A DNA stretch of 64,000 nucleotides from Trematomus loennbergii. Its lineage: Eukaryota; Chordata; Actinopteri; Perciformes; Nototheniidae. The stretch's first letter is position 1, and each line of letters begins with the position of its first letter. Shown in pieces: positions 25,756 through 37,852 of this stretch. The notes beneath the pieces are model-generated. The model did not search any database. It had not been told where the DNA came from and saw nothing but the letters and a program-made list of their open reading frames with translations. The DNA lies in NCBI GenBank assembly GCA_012861695.1, contig JAAOOA010000446.1, forward strand, positions 160,001-224,000, read 5' to 3'. Position numbers and translations under genes: made by a program.

Positions 25756-26507
25756 TGCTCGTCTGGGAGTTCCTTGGCAGTCCAAAACTCTAATTTGAAG
25801 GGATTAGGAAGAGGAGAAGGTGACCACGTAACTCAAATCCCGCAGCCCAGAGGTCTGGACCAAGAGTGTGTGTGTGTGTGTTTTTCGATGTGTGTGTGTC
25901 GGGGATGAACAGTGGCACAGAGGTAAAGAGAGGCAGAGAGTTGGCTGTGTTTCAGTACACTCTCGCTGCTCTGTGGTGAAACAGACAATGACAAAGAGAG
26001 CGGGGGTGAAATAACAGCTGAGGGCTTGTTAGCAGAGGCACATAATAAATCTCTTTACCCAAACACACAGGCAGGGAGATACACAAACTCAGACGTGGTT
26101 CATTATGTTGAGTTACACCGTGCTGCGAGACCACAGCCTGTGCCTTACTGTGTGGAGGAGAATCTGTTGGACTGCCAAACATATACTGTACTACAAGGCT
26201 GTGTGTCAATGAATGTCAAACTCACATTTAACTTGTCTTGAGTCAGGAAGAACAAATGAAGGGTCATACCAGGGGAAAACATACATTGACTTCCTTTCTT
26301 ATTGTCACAAAACTAAGTAAATAACAGAGATGGGACCAAGTCATTGTTTTCCCAGTCACACATCTTTCAAATTGCCCCAAGTCTTAAAATGTGAGACCTA
26401 AAGAAGTCAAAACGTCTCCGTCTGGAATTCCTTTTTTAAATTCAACCCACATCGTTTTTGTACGCAAATGAAATTATCCTTGGTATATTTTTTCCAACTT
26501 GTGCTAA
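25756..26507. other. No gene seen
   Basis: Unique intronic-type sequence with a short TG run at 25866-25899. The 71-85-codon frames on both strands near 25952-26241 overlap and have no recognisable domain. Confidence 0.5.
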
Positions 26508-27141
26508 GTAACCCCTAGATTCCACCGGGCGTTGCGGTTTTGGTCCGGCCTCCTCCGGCGTCATACCCTACCAGGCGCGTTTCAGAAGCATTTCAGAAGC
26601 GGAGCGTCTTGCCTGCCGGCTCGCAGTTTTTGTTGATTTGGGCATATTTCGGCTACTTTGTACAGACAAAGTTAATAATAACTGTAATATTCCAGTTATA
26701 AACGACATGAATCAAAGATGTGTTGCTGTATTTTAGTGGTAAAAAAATACATTCATCATCATAATTATTCTATATATAATTTACACAGTGCCTGTAAACC
26801 GGAGGAGAACGCTGGCATTTCTCCTCCTACTTGAAAGACTACGGAGGGATAGGGTCTGCAAAATTAGTTTGTGTGTGTGATATATATCTCTGAACGTTCC
26901 ACTTCCTGCCTGCTCGACCTTACGCTACGGCTGCGCCGCGACAAAAATAGGATTCGATCCTAATTTTAGAGGAGCCCTGCGCCGAGCCGCTTCTGGGACG
27001 CTTCTGAGCCGTAACGCGCCGCGTGTGGTGGAATAGCACCCATTGACTAGAGTGGCCGCGATCGCCGTGAGCACCGCGGCGCAGCCGTAACGCGCCCGTA
27101 ACGCGCCCGCAGACGCCGACCCGGTGGAATCTAGGGGTTAC
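26508..27141. mobile_element. GC-rich element with perfect 22-bp terminal inverted repeats
   Basis: GTAACCCCTAGATTCCACCG plus GG at 26508-26529 is inverted exactly at 27120-27141. The outer parts are CpG-rich (GTAACGCGCCCGTAACGCGC near 27089-27108; CGGCCTCCTCCGGCG near 26549) while the centre is AT-rich. It has no ORF. I could not read a convincing target duplication, so the superfamily is open. Confidence 0.85.
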
Positions 27142-29449
27142 GCTTCATCTCTTTCTCCTGATCCAGTCCAATTGGAGTCATGATCAGCATTTATGTGGTT
27201 TTGGATATACCACGACTGATGAAAGACAGATTTAGAAACTCTCAAATAGTCTGAAAACCTGATATGTTTATTATGAAGTAGCTGTGCTGGTGATTTATGA
27301 GCTTTGCATTTAAGCTACAACTGTTTTCCTGTTAAGATGAGACTTAGGCGAGTGTGTTTGACTCTTCATCTCCACTCAGACATTTACACTTTTCTGTGTA
27401 AAGTGCCCCAGAGCGATCGTTAAAACCTGCACTGAGACTCGAGTGTTTGCATGAACATACAAGCTTCTGGTAATTTGTGTGCGGTATGTGTGCAAGGGTG
27501 AGAATGAGTCCGTGTAAAGTTTTATGTGACAACATACGTGTGTGTTTATGTGCGTGCATGGGTTTGTATCCATGATTTGTGAAGGTATTTAATGTAAATG
27601 CATGTGTGCTAAATTCATCATGCCTCCAGCGCTGCAGGGTGTTTTCTGGCAGACAGCCAGCGCAGTGCCAGCTTTGATTTATTTGTTAAAGCTGTCCGAT
27701 TCATCCTCGCTTCACTTTAATGACCAACAGCTTTCCCCTGCAATCCATCACAGTAAGGAGCAATCTGGCCGAGAACTTTTTGATTGCCAACCGTACGAAA
27801 ATGTATTTACGATGGAAAAACACAAAGGGTTTTATTTTGATTACGAACAGTGGGTATTACTCGAGGTTCTACAGTACCTCATATCTCGGTGCCGGCCAAG
27901 TTTTTGTCTGCTTTCAAAAGACAGACCCCAAAAAACACTGCCAGAGCGCAGAACACACACGGGACAGCTTTCAGGGGAGTATTTCTTAAATCTGAGCCAA
28001 ATGCACGATCATTAGAGGATTGGGGAATAGAAACCACCGAATTTAACATGGGTTCAGGAAACCTCAAGCGTCCTGGCCTGGCCTCACATGCCAGCTTCAC
28101 TTTGCTTCATTTGCTCCATTATCAAATGAAAAGTGTGTATCAACAACTAATAACAGTGTTTGATGCGTGGTTAACTCCTATATAAGGCTCATTATCGATT
28201 GCTTGTGTCTGTCTGTTGCTCGGGATGTATACGAAAATGACACCAGGCTTGGTTTAATCTCAAATTGCGGATCGTCGTGAAACTTGAGGACGTCCTGGCC
28301 CTGGCCTAAGGTGATTAAAAACCACCAAAACTGATCCTCTACTTCCTCACTCTACCTCCTATTTCCCCTTCTCAATGGCTCACTTGTCTTTCCTTGAAAC
28401 GCCAGTCATCTGGGAATGTATGTTTGGTCTTTGTCAATTTGCCCGGATAACAGCAGCAGGTGCTTTTAAAATGCAGAGACACGACTTCTGATGAGTTGAA
28501 CAGAGAGTAACTCTTCTAAAAATAACAAGTTAGTGATTCACGGACGATGATAAGGAGGCATTGCCATTTCAGTTGACCCTAATTCCCCAGAGTGCAACAG
28601 TGCAAGAGTCTTCATCATGAACAGCAAATGCAGTTTCAGAAGATTTTTGGGATCTTTTTGTTTCAGTTCTTTCATGCTTAAATTACCGTGTGACAAAGCC
28701 CAACAGTGAGCGCTCTGTAGCTGATTAAGGGAACGATTAAGACTTCATGACCGCCATTATAATGTCAACCAAACCGTTTCCAGTAAAACCCGCCAATTCA
28801 GGATTTTTGTTACAATGACCTCACTCCCAATCCTGTGTCTTTGAACTTACGTACAACAACATTAATGATGATAATAGCTTCAACACAACCGTAAACAAGC
28901 GGCTTTGAAGGTCCTCGTAAAATGTAAGTATTTTTATCACCAGACATAATAAAGATCAAATGGTTCGGACACACATTTATAGTAAACTAGAAGGGCATTG
29001 GGTTCAAATGATTGCATTAATTTGCCCCCGTGATTTGATGGGGTCTTTCTTGAAAATCAACTCAGTACTTTTTCTGATATCCTGCTGACAGAGAACCCAC
29101 AAACCAAATCAAAAACACAACCTCCTTGGCAGAGTGGACACAATAATCTCAACATCCACTTACAAGACTACATTCAAGTTTGGACATTTCACAATTTGCT
29201 ATGGTTTACGGCTTCTAAAGTCTTCAAGAATTCCCTCTTCAAAGTTTTCTTTTGGAGGCTAAATTATCAGCAAACAAACCTGTCATCTAAAAAGTATTCG
29301 ATAATGAGCTGGAGGTGGGGATTCCTCTTGGACGTCAAACTTAACACATGGTCCACATATGCTGTCCTTTTTTCACTCTGTCTAGAAGATAGCCTGCTTC
29401 TGCTTACGAGCCTTAATGGCATTACTGGCATTGGTTACTTCCTTTGCGA

Positions 29450-29488
<39 letters not shown>

Positions 29489-30289
29489 CAAGTTAGCTTC
29501 CCTCGGTGCTGAGGAATGCTACGAATGATCCAACGAGTGATTCGATTGTTTTGCATGCGTGCTGCGATGCAAATCTATGCATGCAACGTGATTGCGTCGA
29601 TGCATTTATGTAAGTGTTAATTTCAGCGCACAGAACCTCCCAGTAAGACATCAGAAAACCACTCCCTGTGTTTGCGTGAGGAACTATGACCTCTCTTTGT
29701 CAATTTTGCTGTTTTGGATTCCCTCCAGTTTAAATAAGGTTTAAAGAGGGTGGACCTGCCGCTGATATTCCGGTCATTTCTTTCTTTCTTTCATTTTAAC
29801 TTCCTTGTGCCTCAAAACAATCGACAATGTTACTGCTTAGATAAAAAGAGAGTTGTTATCTTATCTTGATGTAACTGTTGATGGGTCTGTGAGCTGTGTT
29901 ATCTGTGTTATTGGCATTGAGAGTACAGCCGTAAACGTTCGCTCATATTCCAAGGGTTAAGTTTCTCTTAATGTGGTTTAGAAGCGGGAAGAGAAAAAGA
30001 CAAGAGCAAGAAGAGGTCAGGACTTTCCAGTTTCTCACCTGTGCACACATACCAATGAAAATGCCTGAAGCGACTGCGTTGATGTGATCGAGACACAGAG
30101 AGATCTCAAAGGAAGATAAATAAGCTCTGCTGCATCGTGCAGGCTATGAAAGTCACAATAAAAGACGATAAATGCATGTCTTGATCTTCTAAGGTGGTCG
30201 AAGGTGGACAGATGACAAATAGCGCACCGAGTTAATAGCAAACACATTCATACGACTTCTATTCATCTGTAATTCATTGTAAATAACAG
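27142..30289. other. tnfsf11 intron 1, no exon seen
   Basis: 27157-27210 repeats a block also at 22878-22925 (CCAATTGGAGTC, GATCAGCATT, ATGTGGTTT and GGATATAC). The 137-codon plus ORF at 27602-28015 overlaps two other plus frames and has no domain I know. A (TG)n run lies at 29451-29485. Confidence 0.5.
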
Positions 30290-30470
30290 TACATTACATT
30301 ACATGGTACTTGTTAGACGCTTTTATCCAAAGCGACTTACATACTCAATACTGTGGGCAATCCCCACAGGAGCAGTTTGGGGTGAAGTGTCTCAGGGACA
30401 CAACGACATGCTGACTGCAGTGGGGTTTGAACCTGTTCCGAACACCAACGCCCTACCCACTGCGCCAAAT
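30290..30470 (-). mobile_element. tRNA-derived SINE
   Basis: Minus orientation. Starts (on plus) with TACATTACATTACATG, then GACGCTTTTATCCAAAGCGA, ATCCCCACAGGAGCAG, GACACAACGACATGCTGACT and GGGGTTTGAACCTG, and ends at CACTGCGCCA. The flank ATAAAGGCTATAATCAACAG also follows the SINE at 34050, so the two copies share more than the SINE. Confidence 0.88.
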
Positions 30471-30519
30471 AAAGGCTATAATCAACAGAAATAGTCATGT
30501 TTACACTCTGCCCCTCCAT

Positions 30520-30776
30520 GTGAGGTCGGCCCAGACCCTAGGGGTTTTTAAATCAAAACTAAAAACACACTTCTTCTCTCTGGCCTTCTAGTTAGAGCGG
30601 AGCACGACTTTTCCTTGTGTTTTTTATTTTTATTTTTTATATATATCTGTTGTAAATTTATTGTGATTGTAGTAATGTGTTTTTATTACATGTACAGCAC
30701 TTTGGCTCGACCAAAAATCGCTTTTAAATATGCTTTATAAATAAAACCTGATTTGATTTGATTTGGAGTCAATTTT
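30520..30776 (+). mobile_element. 3' end of an L2-like LINE
   Basis: The plus frame ending at about 30591 reads GVFKSKLKTHFFSLAF then a stop, the usual C-terminus of fish L2/Rex-type reverse transcriptase ORFs. The 3' UTR contains TGTACAGCACTTTGGCTC and TTTATAAATAAAACCTG, then the tandem tail GATTTGATTTGATTTGG. Strongly 5'-truncated. Confidence 0.75.
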
Positions 30777-33004
30777 TAGATACTGGAGGGTTTTTCTTTG
30801 TGTGGTCCATGTTAAATATTTACCAGTGACGGATGACTGGAACACAAATACCTCCTTAACTGGTCACAAAAGATATGTCTGTTGTGTTGACCAGATCTAG
30901 AGCAAAGAAAGCTGCATTTCTTGGTCTATCTTGACATGTTGACGCATCATGGGATCTATAGACTTCTATGTCTACACTTCTAATGGTTACTCAAAGACAA
31001 TCGATCTAAAAACGAAAATAACTGGACATAATTTGTAGTCCTTTACCTTAAATTGTTTAGCTGTAGTTATACAAATGGTTTCTTGATCAATTTAGCAAGT
31101 CTACTTCGTGCAACTTCACCTATTGAGATAGTTTTTCATTGGATTATTCCATTCATTTGGGGAAATGAAAGCTAGAAATTGGTCAAAACAACGCCAATGC
31201 TTGACCGAAATACACACAATGAAGTTATTAAATAAAGCAAAGTGGTCATGTAGGTCTTTCTGCTGCTGTGGGGTCCTCTTGGTGTCTGTATGTGTTTATC
31301 TGTAGTTATACAACTAGTCTTTTTGATCCACTGAGTCACTTAGCAAGTCTCCTTCAAGCAACTTCACCTACAAGATGTATTTTCCACCATTTGCTGATCC
31401 ATTCATTTGGGAAAATATATATTAAAGCTACGAAAATGGTAGGACTACTGCAAACACTTGACCGAAATACAATCAATCTGAAGTTACCAAAAGTGGTAGT
31501 TTAGGTCGTCCTGCTGCTGTGGGGTCCTCTTGGTGTCTGTGGGTGGGCAGGTCCAGCATGGGTGGGCACTGTGACTGCCTGTCTGAGCTTTTGTGTTGAG
31601 GTGCTGAGCAAGTATGACTCAAGTGAGGCCTCTGTCTCAAGTGTTTTTGTACTCGCACACATTGAAGCTGTTATGTTTTCTCTGGTGGGGTCCAGACGTC
31701 TCCACAAGAAGAAAGAAAGAAAGAAAGTCGGCACTTCCAATGACCGCACAGGTTATTTTTAAGACAAAAGGTTTTGAATTATTTTTAGGGTAATTGTGAG
31801 AGAAAGGCTCAACAAGAAGGAGAGGGAAAACACCAAATGCTAAGAAGTGCATTTAACTGTTTAGCCCAGGGTTAAAAACTATTTTTAAAGTGCACTGTAA
31901 TACCTATTTACATCCTTCTTATGTGTTTGTGTAGCTACTGATTTTGCAGAATGGCAGACCATGCTGTCACCAACTACAATAAACACAATTGCCTTCAGGG
32001 AAATGCCCTCTCTACACTATTTCACTCAAGGCACAACTCCCTTACTTTAGCTCAAATGTAATGTACAAATAACAGAGAATTTCAATGAACTACTTTCTCA
32101 AAAAGACGTATTTCTTCTTCACAAAACACTCTTCTAGCAAGGTAGACACTGTAATGAAGAGTTTTCATCAATTATTACATATGCCAGTATTGGAGACAAC
32201 CCTTTAAATGACCACACATTAACTTTATCGTGTCAGACTTTAACGAGACTTGACAACAGGTCAGAGGTTATCATTATCTGCCAATACCACCATGACTGAG
32301 AATGAGGCTCCTTGAAATGGAAGCAGATTAAAGGTTCAGATTGCTTCCTGAGAAATGAGTTTGTTTTGATGTGTTCAATTGCAGTACAAATAGTCAAACA
32401 TTCAGTAAATGGGGGATTGAGTGTGGGGCATATTGGTGTCACTAAAAAAACATATTTCTCAAGAGGATTGATCCCCCACGTTTTCTTCAGATATTGTATT
32501 TGCAATGTGTTAGTCATTTCACTTGTGAGCTGATTCAGTCGCACATTCTTTGGTCAAACTAAATTGATTGCTTTGGTTGTATTTCAAAGCCACAACAGCA
32601 TTACACCATAAAAAGCCTTTTTTGTGGTTGCGTGTGTTGATGTGACCTCAATGTGCATTTCAATCAACATGGGATTTGTGAAGCGTGTTGAGCAACGGCA
32701 TTTCATGAGACGCATTGAATGCTGCCAGCTCACACATTTGCCATCTCTTAAAAGTGGGAGAACCTGTTTCTATTCAAATGGATGGGATTCTTTGCCACTA
32801 TTATGTTGTTTACAGATACCGTAACCTTTCCGAGAATCTACAGCAGGAAGTTAATTCAGTTAATCAAATCTTACTGTCAACCAAAAAAGTCCTCCATAAA
32901 AAAACATGTTGTCAATTGAGCTCATTACTTTGGGACATTTGCTCTCAGATTCTTGAAACACTGAGACATGCCAGCAGCATATATGCATATACTTTTAAAT
33001 ATAT
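30777..33004. other. tnfsf11 intron 1, no exon seen
   Basis: Two stretches near 31070-31250 and 31300-31480 are loosely duplicated (TCTGTAGTTATACAACTAGT, AACTTCACCTA, CCATTCATTTGGG, CTTGACCGAAATACA), suggesting an old tandem duplication of about 225-240 bp. The 103-codon and smaller ORFs near 32233-32544 oppose each other on both strands and are not supported. Confidence 0.5.
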
Positions 33005-33490
33005 TTAAAGGGGACCTATCATGCAAAATGCACTTTTGTACGTCTTTTCTACATGAATATGTGTCCCGGTGTTCCAGGGAACTCACCAAGTGTCAGAAAA
33101 CACAACCCTCTCTATTTTCCTCCATACCCTAATCTCTAAAAAAAGGGGCTGCAACGGATCTGATAAAAACTGATCCAGATTTGAACACTGTCCTGACGTC
33201 AGGACGGTGGCGCTACGGCTATTGGGCCAACTCCACCAATCAGGAGGAGACAGCCACGGCCATTGCCGTTCGAAAGTGCTGGAGACGATGTAGTACATAT
33301 GCCAGGCCTGTAGATGGTGCTGTTCTCACAGAATCAGCCCTTGCTAAAACAGAGCTATAAATTGTCAAATTGAGCAAATGAGGCATGGCTAAAATGCATG
33401 ATCTGTTTGGTATTTAAAAAAGTTAAATATGCCTTAATAGGTATGGTCCTACACTATATTATTAAATATAGCATGATAGGTCCACTTTAA
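33005..33490 (+). mobile_element. TTAA-bounded element, GACCTATCATGC family, copy 2
   Basis: TTAA at 33005 and 33487. It is the inverse of 5032-5526 over its full length, including GGCGCTACGGCTATTGGGCC and the palindrome GTCCTGACGTCAGGAC at 33190-33205. Together the two copies define the element ends. Confidence 0.88.
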
Positions 33491-33690
33491 CTAACCATTA
33501 GATAGATTGCCATGGAATTTGATCGCTATATGCATGCCCCCTTAGGATGGATTTGTAATAACTTAACCATTGGCTGTAGAGTATTTCTTTCAGAGTATTT
33601 TGGTCCAGATACCCCTGCAGAATCAGGAGGGAAAACACAAAAATAAGCCGGAAGACTTTCCAACCTTTTAAAACCTCTCTCACTCACAGG

Positions 33691-33735
33691 TTAGGTTAGG
33701 GTTAGGTTAGGGTTTGGTACTAACCCTAACCCTAT
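33691..33735. repeat. Telomere-like TTAGG/TTAGGG repeats facing CCCTAA repeats
   Basis: TTAGGTTAGGGTTAGGTTAG runs into GGTTTGGTAC and then TAACCCTAACCCTA. The left block is G-rich on plus and the right block C-rich, a head-to-head arrangement. It is only about 45 bp. Confidence 0.8.
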
Positions 33736-34049
33736 CTAGATGTTTCTCCGCCGATCCCTCCCATCATAATATTTTGGAAGCAGCAAGGCCTGAGATCTTT
33801 TATTTTCAGTCAGCACAGAAACCCAAACCTACATCAGACTACTGTTTTCATAACTTTCATGAAAGATTGCCATCTCCAAGACAGCCAAGTAGCTATTTCT
33901 GGAAACATGACTTCTGTCCTTTGGTCAAAACAAGTACAGTATGCTGTCTCTGGAAAGTGTATTACATTTAGATCCAGGCCAACTGAGCCATGATTTGAGT
34001 TGAATTTCAGTCGTCTATGATATCAAGACATTCAACAGGCTTCTTTCAA

Positions 34050-34318
34050 AATGATATTTATTACATATATGTCACTTGTTAGACGCTTTTATCCAAAGCG
34101 ACTAACACACTCAATACTGTGGACAATCCCCACAGGAGCAATTTGGGTGAAGTGTGTGCCCAGGGAAGACATGCTGACTGCAGTGGGGTTTGGGAACACC
34201 AACGCTACCCACTGCGCCACATAAAGGCTATAATCAACAGATAGTCTGACTGCAGTGGGGTTTGAACATGTGCTCCCCTGATCCGAACACCAACGCACAA
34301 CCCACTGCACCACACGCC
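34050..34318 (-). mobile_element. Composite tRNA-derived SINE with a partial second copy
   Basis: The first part (34062-34213) is a full minus-strand SINE ending at CACTGCGCCAC, then ATAAAGGCTATAATCAACAG, then a second SINE head (34249-34318) from TGACTGCAGTGGGGTTTGAA to CACTGCACCACACG. The junction sequence also follows the copy at 30290. The B-box region of the first part is deleted (GGGGTTTGGGAACACC). Confidence 0.82.
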
Positions 34319-35370
34319 TCCCAACATCAATGCGATTGAAAAGTTCATCCAAAGTTTAATTTACTTGAGCGCTAAAGTGACACATTTATGGTGTAATCTA
34401 GCAATCGAGCCAAGATCTGCTTTCTAAAACCTGCTTTCCTCTAACTCTTACCAGAAAGAAACTTCTACCAAAAAACAACACTGCCTGAAGGGAAGCTTTG
34501 ACCGCCTGCCTGACAGGTTCATGATTTCCTCTCTTGTCCCAGAGTTGTCTTAATAAGGTTTTCCGTTCAGCAGCTGCAGACAAAGCCAAATATGTGCCAA
34601 GTACTTGATTCATTGATTCATGGATGACCTGCAATCGCACATGTCCAACAACCTTAACGTTTTTTAGTGAGGCAGCGTTATTTTGTAAGACAATAAGCCA
34701 AAACAATTGCTTCAGGCTGGAGCCCAGTGGAGAGCTGAGGAAGTGGAACATCACTTATACAGTTTCTTTGTTATTTCTGTGGTTTTAAAATCTATAAATG
34801 CAATGATGATAGGGTTACAATGGGCTTTCATTTAAAGCCAAAAACCACAGTCTTGTTCTTCAGTCAGACAGACAAAGGACGGCCAACGCTGAGGTCTGTG
34901 GAGTTGGACATGAGTGGGTGGAAAGATAGAAAAAGATGGGAGAGATTAAACGCCAGCGAAGAAAAGACTTCACCGGTTGTTTAATTGTTACGGCAATGAG
35001 AGCTGACGGAGGTACAGGAGGGTCCTGTTACTGAGAGTTCAGAGAGAAAATGCTGTGTGTGTGTGTCCATCTGGTGCCAGGGTTAGATCATGTTAGACCA
35101 ACCGAGAACTCTCCGTCCAATAAACCACTGGCGTATTAGGTAGCATACTCTTGCAAAACTCATGCATATTTTTAGGACAAAGACATACATGACTACATAA
35201 CTCACTTAATGTACTCCTTTACGATGAAGACACATACATTAAGCCTTCATAAACACACACACTCAGCACTTCCAGGAGCATTACAGACTTTACTTAGGAT
35301 ACGATTTCAACTATACTTTGTACCAGAACTAAGTCTGAAATTCACCCAAGAGCTTTAACTAACATCCATT
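34319..35370. other. tnfsf11 intron 1, unassigned ORF
   Basis: Minus-strand ORF 34398-34754 (118 codons) has no recognised domain and no flanking splice pattern I trust. The remaining sequence shows no repeat family I know. Confidence 0.4.
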
Positions 35371-36110
35371 GCAGTGGCGAGCCGTGAGCTTTATACCTAG
35401 GCCCTCTGACCCCCACCAATTCCCTCGAAAAAAAGAAAAAAAAGAGTTATTACGTCACAGCGTATACGTCAGCGGAATATCAAAACAACGGCCCGGGGTG
35501 CAAAACGCATCAATGACAGCGACCCTCTACCACACAAAACAACACCTGTGAACCCAATTTGTGTTCTTTGACATTGAAAATGATATTGCATTGTGTTTGT
35601 TACTTTCGTTGCAGTTCTATGTCTTAAGTGTAATTTGGCATGCTTTTATTTTGAAGGCGAGTTCACGCTGTTGACAGGAAGTTGTTGTTGCTATGGAAAC
35701 AAGAAAAGTTTCACAGCGGGCGGAACTTGTCATAAAGTCCGAGATAATAAAACCCACCCATTTAGAGGGAAGATATGATTGGTCAATTGTACTGTCATGT
35801 GACATTACTCTCTCGTTCAGTTACTATGGCGGGCCCTCTGTGAATCGCAGAGAGGGCCAGACGAGCTTCTTCATGTAACCCGTCACATTCAACAGAGACT
35901 GAACAGGCAGATTCGAAGGATTTATTTCTTTGGAAATGTTATTTTAAATACAATTAAATCAAGTTTTTTTTCGGTAAAACTAATGAAAAATATAACAAAA
36001 TAATATTAAAAAATATATAATTAAAAAAAATATATATTTTTTAAGTGTTTTTAAATATTATTTTTTAGAATATCTTAGGCCTTCACGAGCAATTCACCTT
36101 CGGGTTGTGA
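35371..36110. mobile_element. Probable non-autonomous DNA element, ends GCGAGCCGTGAG
   Basis: Left part CAGTGGCGAGCCGTGAGCTT and right part AGGCCTTCACGAGCAATTCA are imperfectly inverted, as in a common fish repeat. Within it, 35545-35705 is the inverse of 21110-21300 from the hAT element at 20914. A perfect GGGCCCTCTGTGAATCGCAG inverted stretch (35831-35858) and a long A/T-only stretch (35980-36065) are also present. Borders are approximate. Confidence 0.5.
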
Positions 36111-37516
36111 TTAATCAGAGTTAACAGAAAACATGTGTGGTGTATCCAATGTCAAATAGAGTGAAAAGTCAAGAAATGACAGGAGACTGGAGCTTAGCTT
36201 GAAATCAAAATGGCTTTTTCTGTTGATCAACTAATCAGTTAATCTATTTCAGCTCTGGTGGTGACAATGGCCAAACAATGGCTTTGAAATAACCTGAATA
36301 TACGTTTTTCATTCTCAGCAAACTCAAGCATTTGTATAGGAATGATGCATTCAATTACTCCAGGTTTTACAGGAAGCCTATACTTGTTATTGGAATATGA
36401 GATTAAGAAACCACATAGACACCCAAAACCAATTTGTCTGTACTTTCCCTCTAACACATCTTAATATCCCCTTCTCTTGACAACCCCTTACCAAACTCAA
36501 GGTCTATCTATGGTTACATTGGGCTTGTTCCAACCGAGCTAAGACGCTTTTTCCCCCCCCACCTTTCCTTTGATATGACACACTTATAGCAAGTATGGAA
36601 AGGATTTGGTTTCCTATGAGGGAGCCATGTGGAGATTTTACAGATCTGAAATGGGCAAAGATGGATGAACGTGAGGAAGGATGTTTCGTTGCAGGGGGGC
36701 AAACACATTGTTGAACTTTCATTCTGCAATTTAGATACATTCAATCCTTAACCATCTGTTTCCTAGTAACACCATACATTATAAAATGGTTTCTGCAGCC
36801 TTTCATTTACCGAAACCGAGCGCTTATGCACAGGCATCGTTTTTAGATTATCAGACGTCGTATACGGGTAAAAGCTCATCCATATGCCCCGAAGTCTGTA
36901 TCATTTAACAAACAGGTACTAAAAACACTTATCCAATGCCAGGAAACTCAGTTTCAGGTACATCAAAACCACATTGTTAATCGTTTCCGACCATGGGGGA
37001 AGTATTAAATCACTATTTTAATGATTTTATGTGAATTCAGTGTAATTCTGGCCATGTTGTTGGACTGATCAAAGAAGGGAAAGCTGATATCGTTAAAAGG
37101 TGTTACTTAACCTAAAACTTTATTTTTATGTCCCACTGTTCTTGATTATTGGACCATAACTTTGATTTTATAGTTGAACAATTATTAAATCCACTGTTTT
37201 GGTCAAATGAAGCTTCAACTATTTTCCATTAAGTCACTGTTTACAAAATAAATGCTAACACCTTTTTTTTAGCTTCTTGAATGTTTTTTTCTCACATTTT
37301 AAACCAAGCAACTGATGAATTAGACGAGAAAATATGTGTTAAATAAGAGCTTCATTAATGCCCTTCCTATGTTAAGATAGTGATTAACAAAATAACACAT
37401 TACAGGTGAACCCAAGGTATCAGCTCTGATGACAGTGACCACACGTAGCTCATCTATTAGCAACCTAAAGTCCTATGAATGGCTTTTATCAGCACTTTAT
37501 AGCCATGTTGACTGAG
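36111..37516. other. tnfsf11 intron 1, no exon seen
   Basis: AT-rich sequence without a supported coding frame or repeat family. Confidence 0.5.

Positions 37517-37852
<336 letters not shown>

Noticed and set aside
27602..28185. Three overlapping plus ORFs of 89-137 codons
   Set aside because: All three frames are open with no domain; one minus frame is also open. Treated as chance in intron 1.
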